DNA from: Bin25 sp965221765
Lineage (GTDB): Bacteria > Bacteroidota > Bacteroidia > Flavobacteriales > Flavobacteriaceae
Length of the DNA: 64,000 nucleotides
Assembly (NCBI GenBank): GCA_965221765.1
Contig: OZ244911.1
Coordinates: 1,240,001 to 1,304,000, forward strand
Direction of reading: 5' to 3'
The notes beneath the pieces are model-generated. The model was not told the DNA's origin. It saw nothing but the letters and a program-made list of their open reading frames with translations, and did no database searches. The translations under genes and the position numbers were made by a program. This document shows positions 59,041-64,000 of this stretch, piece after piece (the first letter of the stretch is position 1; each line of letters opens with the position of its first letter).

Positions 59041-59665
59041 TTAGAACCCTAAACTTTCTATTTGCTCTTGCTGTTCGAGTAATTCGTCATCTAAAAGTTG
59101 AACGGCATATTCATAGGTATACACATGAACCCATACATTAAACCGTTCCCTAGCCGTATAGTCTCCTAATAATATCGATACGGCTTGACTAGCTGATTTT
59201 TGGAATTCAAATTTAATGGCCTGATTTCGTTCTGCATTACCAAAAAAAATAGATATTTCATTAGGCATCCCTATATCCACATCCAAACTTTGCATTTTGG
59301 TATATCCTAACTCTTCAAATATCTCTTGTAATCTCTTATAAGTATCAATGGCTTCGCTCCAAAACTGACCTCTTAAAGAACCTCCTTTAACGTGCCGTAA
59401 CGATATTGATTGTAGTTTATTTGATTCGTCAAAATTCAAACGCTCCTCTGTTAATCGATATCTGATGTTAGGGCCAAATTGAATATTATGATAATCCTTT
59501 CTATTATGCTGAAGTTCTTGAAAGGCTAGCTTTTTGTGCATTCCCTCATAAAAGCCTTTATAGATGTAAGGGATTTCCTTATTTAGAGTGTTATTACCCC
59601 CCCCCTATTTGGCTGAATATGAGGTTCATAGGTAATAAAAGCATTGTGATTAATATTGTTTTCAT
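59041..59665 (-). pseudogene. Secreted protein, out of frame at a G9 tract after the signal peptide
   Basis: ATG 59665 reads MKTILITMLLLPMNLIFSQ, a clear signal peptide, then IGGG and a stop because of a coding-strand G9 run (+ strand C9, 59605-59597). With G8 it continues GGGNNTLNKEIPYIYKGFYEG into the open frame that runs to 59041 (FQELQHNRKDYHNIQFGPNI...). As read, only the C-terminal 166 residues could be made from an internal start. A single-base tract change would switch the gene on, the classic layout of a phase-variable locus. No family recognised. Confidence 0.65.
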
Positions 59666-60033
59666 TACTATTAAGAGATTTTTGTTCTTTGTCAATTTAA
59701 CTATAGTTATTTAGTTCCTTCATGTATTAATTGCAAATTATTTGATGTACCTATTTGGTCATTAACACACAGACAAAAGTAATTCAAAAAGATATAACCC
59801 AAGTAGATCTTTTTGTTCGATTTAAGGCATATTGTGCCATTCCCTTAAACCAAAGCGGTTGATATAACTTGTGTTTATAATCATTACCATCATTATAGAT
59901 GGCTAAATCTATGATATAGACAAGGAATGTTCTGAATTAGTAGTGACCATATTCATGGACTGTAATAGCTTGGAATAGCAATTACATATTTCAAAAAATA
60001 GACAAGGAATAGATAATAATTTAAATATTAAAA
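59666..60033 (+). other. Intergenic region upstream of mobV with a direct repeat
   Basis: ATAGACAAGGAAT occurs at 59916-59928 and 59998-60010, 82 bases apart. Located directly upstream of a relaxase gene, it may be part of the origin of transfer; no hairpin was matched to it. Confidence 0.4.
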
Positions 60034-60037
60034 ATGT

Positions 60038-60045
60038 TATATTTG
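60038..60045 (+). promoter_or_regulatory. -7 box upstream of mobV
   Basis: TATATTTG within TTATATTTGTATAAA, the same 15-base string as the conjugation operon promoter at 22187-22201. About 88 bases before the mobV ATG. No good TTTG -33 element is evident. Confidence 0.45.
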
Positions 60046-60133
60046 TATAAATTAGATGCTTTAAATTACATGAGAAACGTAATAACAAATTTTAATTTTT
60101 AGAGTTGGACAACTCTTTTTAAGTAGATTAAAT

Positions 60134-60853
60134 ATGGCAATACAATATGCTGTTTATCGAATGGCTAGAGGGAAATCTCTTGGGACAGGATTAGGAAATC
60201 ATATAGATAGGATCAAGGGAAAAGAATGGTCTTATAGGCATGCTGATTCCAAACGGGCTCATTTAAATTGGAGCAAGAATATTATAGAGTATTCTCAACT
60301 TCCGATGCACAAAGCCATCAAAAAGAGAATCCAAATAGGGCACATTATTTCCCGTAAAATTCGTTCGAATCAAGTATTATTTCATGAGCATGTGTTGACC
60401 GGAAGTCCCAAAAGAATGAGTGAAATCTTTGAAGACAAGGAATTAAGAGAGCAGTGGATTTCAACGAATTGGAATTTTATGTGTCGTGAATTTGGTAAAG
60501 AGAATATTGTTCGATTTGTCTTACATAGAGATGAAAAGACTCCACATCTTCATGTGGTTAGCGTTCCAATAGTAGATGGGGCATTAAATGCGAGTCATTA
60601 TATTGGTTCAAGGGATGCTCTCAAAAGATTGCAAACGGCATATGCCAATTCGGTTTCTTCATTTGGATTAATTAGGGGAATTGAAGATACGGGAGCAAGA
60701 AATATTCCATTAAAAGTCTATTACAAGAAAATGGCTCATCTAGGTATTCTACTTGATAAGTTGAATCAACGTGCTACCGATTTGGAGAAGAATATTATCA
60801 ATCAAATGAAGAAGGAATTAAGAGAAATACATTATCAGATGAAGAATCATTGA
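60134..60853 (+). CDS. mobV: MobV-family relaxase (plasmid mobilisation)
   Basis: 239 residues. AVYRMARGKSLGTGLGNHID and RQ-like RADSKRAHLNW open the protein, and HRDEKTPHLHVVSVPI contains the HxDExxPHxH relaxase motif; RDALKRLQTAYANSV follows, then GLIRGIEDTGARNIPLKVYY corresponds to the G-x-x-RG-x-x-x-x-x-AKH region. Shorter than many MobV proteins, which carry longer coiled-coil tails, but the catalytic domain is whole. It nicks an origin of transfer to let a plasmid or integrated element use a conjugation channel, conceivably the one at 22-32 kb. Confidence 0.85.
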   Translation: MAIQYAVYRMARGKSLGTGLGNHIDRIKGKEWSYRHADSKRAHLNWSKNIIEYSQLPMHKAIKKRIQIGHIISRKIRSNQVLFHEHVLTGSPKRMSEIFEDKELREQWISTNWNFMCREFGKENIVRFVLHRDEKTPHLHVVSVPIVDGALNASHYIGSRDALKRLQTAYANSVSSFGLIRGIEDTGARNIPLKVYYKKMAHLGILLDKLNQRATDLEKNIINQMKKELREIHYQMKNH

Positions 60854-61440
60854 ATATTAATCTAAACAGAACGAGAACTATAGAGAGACAATTAAACTCA
60901 GATTGTTAAGGAACAAAAAACATTTTCACAAAACGTTTCGAGATACACTGTTATAGTAAATAAGCACGGCATTTCGATGATTTTTTAGGTTTTGGAGTTT
61001 TTCTATTGGTTTATGGTAATCATTTTTTTTATCTCCCATTGAGTCGTTCTTCTCTGCCATTGGAATGCTTAAAACGAGACATTAATTACTTTTTTTGATA
61101 TATGCTCTATTCATTGGATAGTGAATAACTAGGTTGACTTCTATCCGACTGTAGAAATTCCATACAGAGTACTTTTTTGAAGGGTATAACGTTCCAAAGC
61201 GAACATAAATATTGGATGCCACGATTTTTGAAATCCTTGATTTAGAGGAGAAATTACTAAGCAGTGATTATATGTCGGTGTAATAACCTAAGTCTGCATA
61301 CTAACCTAGAAAAATCTAACTCCTATGGAATTTTTGAGTCCGGGTAAGAAATCTGTATTTTCCATATCCACATTTAGTTAGTAAAGAAAATTTTAGAATG
61401 CTTCGGTTTTTTTGAAGCAGTAAAAACTGTAGTGATTCAA
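60854..61440 (+). other. Intergenic stretch before the tandem array
   Basis: No gene, RNA or repeat recognised. The last bases (GATTCAA) abut the first 75-bp unit; unlike later units, the first lacks the upstream TTTATTTAA. Confidence 0.4.
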
Positions 61441-62174
61441 ATGAATTATTCTATACATTTGATACTGAACCTAAAAAATAACTAACAAACCTTAAAAGAC
61501 GGTATGTTTATTTAAATGAATTATTCTATACATTTGATACTGAACCTAAAAAATAACTAACAAACCTTAAAAGATGGTATGTTTATTTAAATGAATTATT
61601 CTATACATTTGATACTGAACCTAAAAAATAACTAACAAACCTTAAAAGACGGTATGTTTATTTAAATGAATTATTCTATACATTTGATACTGAACCTAAA
61701 AAATAACTAACAAACCTTAAAAGACGGTATGTTTATTTAAATGAATTATTCTATACATTTGATACTGAACCTAAAAAATAACTAACAAACCTTAAAAGAT
61801 GGTATGTTTATTTAAATGAATTATTCTATACATTTGATACTGAACCTAAAAAATAACTAACAAACCTTAAAAGACGGTATGTTTATTTAAATGAATTATT
61901 CTATACATTTGATACTGAACCTAAAAAATAACTAACAAACCTTAAAAGACGGTATGTTTATTTAAATGAATTATTCTATACATTTGATACTGAACCTAAA
62001 AAATAACTAACAAACCTTAAAAGACGGTATGTTTATTTAAATGAATTATTCTATACATTTGATACTGAACCTAAAAAATAACTAACAAACCTTAAAAGAC
62101 GGTATGTTTATTTAAATGAATTATTCTATACATTTGATACTGAACCTAAAAAATAACTAACAAACCTTAAAAGA
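61441..62174 (+). repeat. 75-bp tandem repeat, ten copies (promoter/leader array)
   Basis: Units begin at 61441, 61516, 61591, 61666, 61741, 61816, 61891, 61966, 62041 and 62116; the last is partial. Copies are identical except for C/T in AAAAGA(C/T)GGTATG (T after units 2 and 5). Each unit holds TACATTTG (a TAnnTTTG -7 box, offset 13-20) preceded in nine copies by TTTA at 18 bases, then an A-rich leader CTAAAAAATAACTAACAAAC, then CCTTAAAAGA and an ATG. In the last unit that ATG is the SusC start; elsewhere it opens ATG TTT ATT TAA, overlapping a 14-residue frame. Confidence 0.9.
62129..62136 (+). promoter_or_regulatory. Proximal -7 box of the SusC gene (last array unit)
   Basis: TACATTTG, 43 bases before ATG 62180. 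It matches the -7 box of the other SusC operon. Nine upstream copies occur at 75-base steps, so transcription may start at several of them. Confidence 0.55.
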
Positions 62175-62179
62175 ATTGT

Positions 62180-64000
62180 ATGATAGAAAGTACTTTTAGT
62201 TTGAGGCGACTGAAGAAAGTATTTCCCTCATTGGAACACAATGATGTCACAAAAAAAGTTTTTTTGCACTTGTGTGCCGCCGTTATGATGCTGTGGGGAA
62301 CCCCTTTCTTTGCCTCGTTTCCTAGCGCAAGGGAAGTTTCGGTCATCGCTGAAACTTCTACCCCCCCTATTTTTCAGCAAGAAATAACGGGGACAGTCAC
62401 GGACGGTTCTGGCATCCCATTACCAGGTGTTTCCATTGTTATTGAGGGAACCACTCAAGGGACTCAAACAGATTTTGATGGAAATTACAGCATTTATGCT
62501 CCACAAGGAGCCGTATTAGTATTTTCCTATATAGGGATGTTGACTCAAGAAATTGTTGTTGACGGAGACACCATTAATGTGACATTGCAAGAAGATCAAG
62601 AAGCACTTGAAGAAGTCGTTGTGGTTAGCTTTGGCACCCAAAAAAAATCAAATGTAATTTCTTCAGTAAGTTCGATTGAACCCGAAGAATTACTGATTCC
62701 TTCAAGTAATTTAACGGCTGTTCTTTCGGGAAGGATACCTGGTTTAATCTCATACCAAAGGAGTGGAGAACCAGGCGCTGACAATGCTGAGTTTTTCATT
62801 CGAGGAATAACTTCTTTTGGAGCTGGAGGAAATAATCCATTGATATTGATTGATGGTACTGAGTTGACCGCCGATGATCTTTCAAGAGTTCATCCCGATG
62901 ACATTGCAACGTTTTCTATCTTGAAGGATGCCTCAGCAACTGCTCTGTACGGTGCGCGTGGCGCCAATGGAGTGGTATATGTGACCACCAAAGAAGGCTT
63001 TGAAGGCCCATTGCGTGTTTCGATTAGATCTGAAATATCATCATCTAGCCCAACTGATGAAGTGGAAGTAGCGGATCCAGTGACTTATATGGAATTGTAT
63101 AATGAGGCTATAAGAACTCGTGATCCTCTTGAACCCGTTCCGTTTAGTCAAGAAAAAATAGATCAAACTAGATTGGGAGCAAACCCATTAATCTACCCCG
63201 CTATTGATTGGCGAGAATCCTTATTTAAAGATCAAGCAATTAATAGTCGAGTAAATCTTACCTTGAGAGGAGGGGGGGCTGTTGCTCGATATTATGTTTC
63301 AGCTGCGTTTTCTCGTGATAATGGGATTCTTGAAGTACCTGAGCGTAGTAATTTTAATAATAATATTGATTTGAGGAAAACCCAACTAAGATCAAATATC
63401 AACATAAATTTAACAAAGACTACTGATTTGAAACTTGGATTCAATTCTGTGTTTGATGATTATAACGGACCAAGACTCAGTGGTTCAGAAATGTACGTTC
63501 GATCTCTCAAAACAAGTCCCGTTTTGTTTCCACCATTCTATGAACCTGATCAAGACAATGAATTCACTCGGCATATTCTGTTCGGAAATGATAGAGTCTT
63601 TGGTTCTGAAAATGTATTTTATTTCAATCCATACGCAGAATTAGTTAGTGGATATCAAGAAAGAGAAGAATCAAGAGTTTTAGCACAAGTTGAATTAAAT
63701 CAAGATTTATCTATGTTAACAGAAGGTCTGTCAGCTAAAATTATTGTGAATGCAAACAGAAACTCTTTTTATAGGATTTCAAGACGCTATTTGCCATTTT
63801 GGTATCGTGCAAGCGTAAACCCGCGTAGTGGAGAAAATTTTTTAGAACCACTGAATCCTGAAGAAGGAAGAGAAACTTTGATTGATATACAATCTAATGA
63901 TTTACAAACATCTACTGAATCTAGCACTTATTTTGAGGCTAGATTGAGTTATTTAAAAAATTTCAATGAAAAGCATGATGTAACCGGTCTTTTGGTATTC
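62180..64000 (+). CDS. SusC/RagA-family TonB-dependent transporter, 5' part
   Basis: 607 codons to the window edge. From ATG 62180 there is an unusually long N-terminus before a hydrophobic signal (CAAVMMLWGTPFFASF). A C7 run (STPPIF, in frame) follows, then the carboxypeptidase-regulatory-like domain (GTVTDGSGIPLPGVSIVIEG, TDFDGNYSI) and plug: LEEVVVVSFGTQKK, LSGRIPGLISYQRSG, FFIRGITSFGAGGNNPLILI, DASATALYGARGANGVVYV. The barrel follows. It imports a surface-bound nutrient; a SusD gene is expected just beyond the window. Expression is likely set by the 75-bp array that ends five bases before the start. Confidence 0.93.
   Translation, partial: MIESTFSLRRLKKVFPSLEHNDVTKKVFLHLCAAVMMLWGTPFFASFPSAREVSVIAETSTPPIFQQEITGTVTDGSGIPLPGVSIVIEGTTQGTQTDFDGNYSIYAPQGAVLVFSYIGMLTQEIVVDGDTINVTLQEDQEALEEVVVVSFGTQKKSNVISSVSSIEPEELLIPSSNLTAVLSGRIPGLISYQRSGEPGADNAEFFIRGITSFGAGGNNPLILIDGTELTADDLSRVHPDDIATFSILKDASATALYGARGANGVVYVTTKEGFEGPLRVSIRSEISSSSPTDEVEVADPVTYMELYNEAIRTRDPLEPVPFSQEKIDQTRLGANPLIYPAIDWRESLFKDQAINSRVNLTLRGGGAVARYYVSAAFSRDNGILEVPERSNFNNNIDLRKTQLRSNININLTKTTDLKLGFNSVFDDYNGPRLSGSEMYVRSLKTSPVLFPPFYEPDQDNEFTRHILFGNDRVFGSENVFYFNPYAELVSGYQEREESRVLAQVELNQDLSMLTEGLSAKIIVNANRNSFYRISRRYLPFWYRASVNPRSGENFLEPLNPEEGRETLIDIQSNDLQTSTESSTYFEARLSYLKNFNEKHDVTGLLVF

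Noticed and set aside
61441..62174. Regular repeat array considered as a CRISPR locus
   Set aside because: The units are contiguous 75-bp copies without variable spacers, and no cas genes are present.
62596..62799. Minus-strand open frame within the terminal SusC gene
   Set aside because: Shadow of the conserved plug-domain coding sequence.

Overview
The window is AT-rich DNA from a member of the Bacteroidota, probably Flavobacteriia-like. The support is two SusC-type receptors and one SusD, Tat-exported Gfo/Idh/MocA oxidoreductases, GH20 and DUF1080 enzymes, a Bacteroidetes-type conjugation operon (TraE to TraO), BspA/DUF285 repeat proteins, and promoters with the phylum-specific -7 element TAnnTTTG. 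Many genes are broken and insertion-sequence debris is dense, so this looks like a genome, or a genomic region, in active decay and rearrangement.

Layout. 0-3.5 kb: glycan-use genes (DUF1080, Gfo/Idh/MocA, frameshifted GH20 hexosaminidase) convergent with a pterin-4a-carbinolamine dehydratase. 3.6-5.1 kb: ISL3 transposase remnant and a decayed MntA-HepT toxin-antitoxin pair. 5.6-7 kb: second Gfo/Idh/MocA. 7.2-13.6 kb: a 1317-aa surface lipoprotein (InlB-like repeats, Thr/Pro linker, DUF285 repeats) and a broken tandem relative (FN3 plus InlB-like repeats) with the same promoter and leader; this block is visibly richer in GC than its surroundings. 14-20.7 kb: ordinary chromosome (mnmE, acetyltransferase-like protein, YfhO, polysaccharide flippase). 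22.2-32.1 kb: a compact conjugation operon without coupling protein or relaxase. 32.5-40.7 kb: two nearly identical inverted IS30 copies bracketing an AAA ATPase and a minus-strand secreted-protease cluster (C10 cysteine protease, small partner, HExxH lipoprotein protease, small lipoprotein). 41-44.2 kb: plasmid backbone remnant (MobV-like relaxase, umuC fragment, Rep_3 initiator). 44.2-47.4 kb: transposase remnants. 47.5-52 kb: SusC/SusD operon. 52.3-55 kb: second copy of the HExxH protease and lipoprotein pair, again beside IS30 end remnants. 55-58 kb: serine recombinase and IS5-type debris. 58-60.9 kb: two secreted proteins and a MobV relaxase. 61.4-64 kb: a 75-bp x 10 tandem array directly in front of a SusC gene that leaves the window.

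How the parts work together. The theme is switchable or decaying cell-surface and secreted functions. Each unit of the 75-bp array carries a TACATTTG promoter element, an A-rich leader and a start codon like those of the susC gene it precedes, so it looks like a promoter/leader array whose copy number could set expression. Several exported-protein genes have homopolymer tracts within or just after the signal peptide, and a one-base change in tract length would restore the frame. Two surface-protein promoters also carry a G9 tract just upstream of the -7 box. Runs of the same length sit in frame in intact genes (T8 in mnmE and in the second Gfo gene, T9 in the AAA ATPase), which argues against uniform sequencing error but does not exclude it.

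Family assignments rest on motifs read by eye. No database search was possible.
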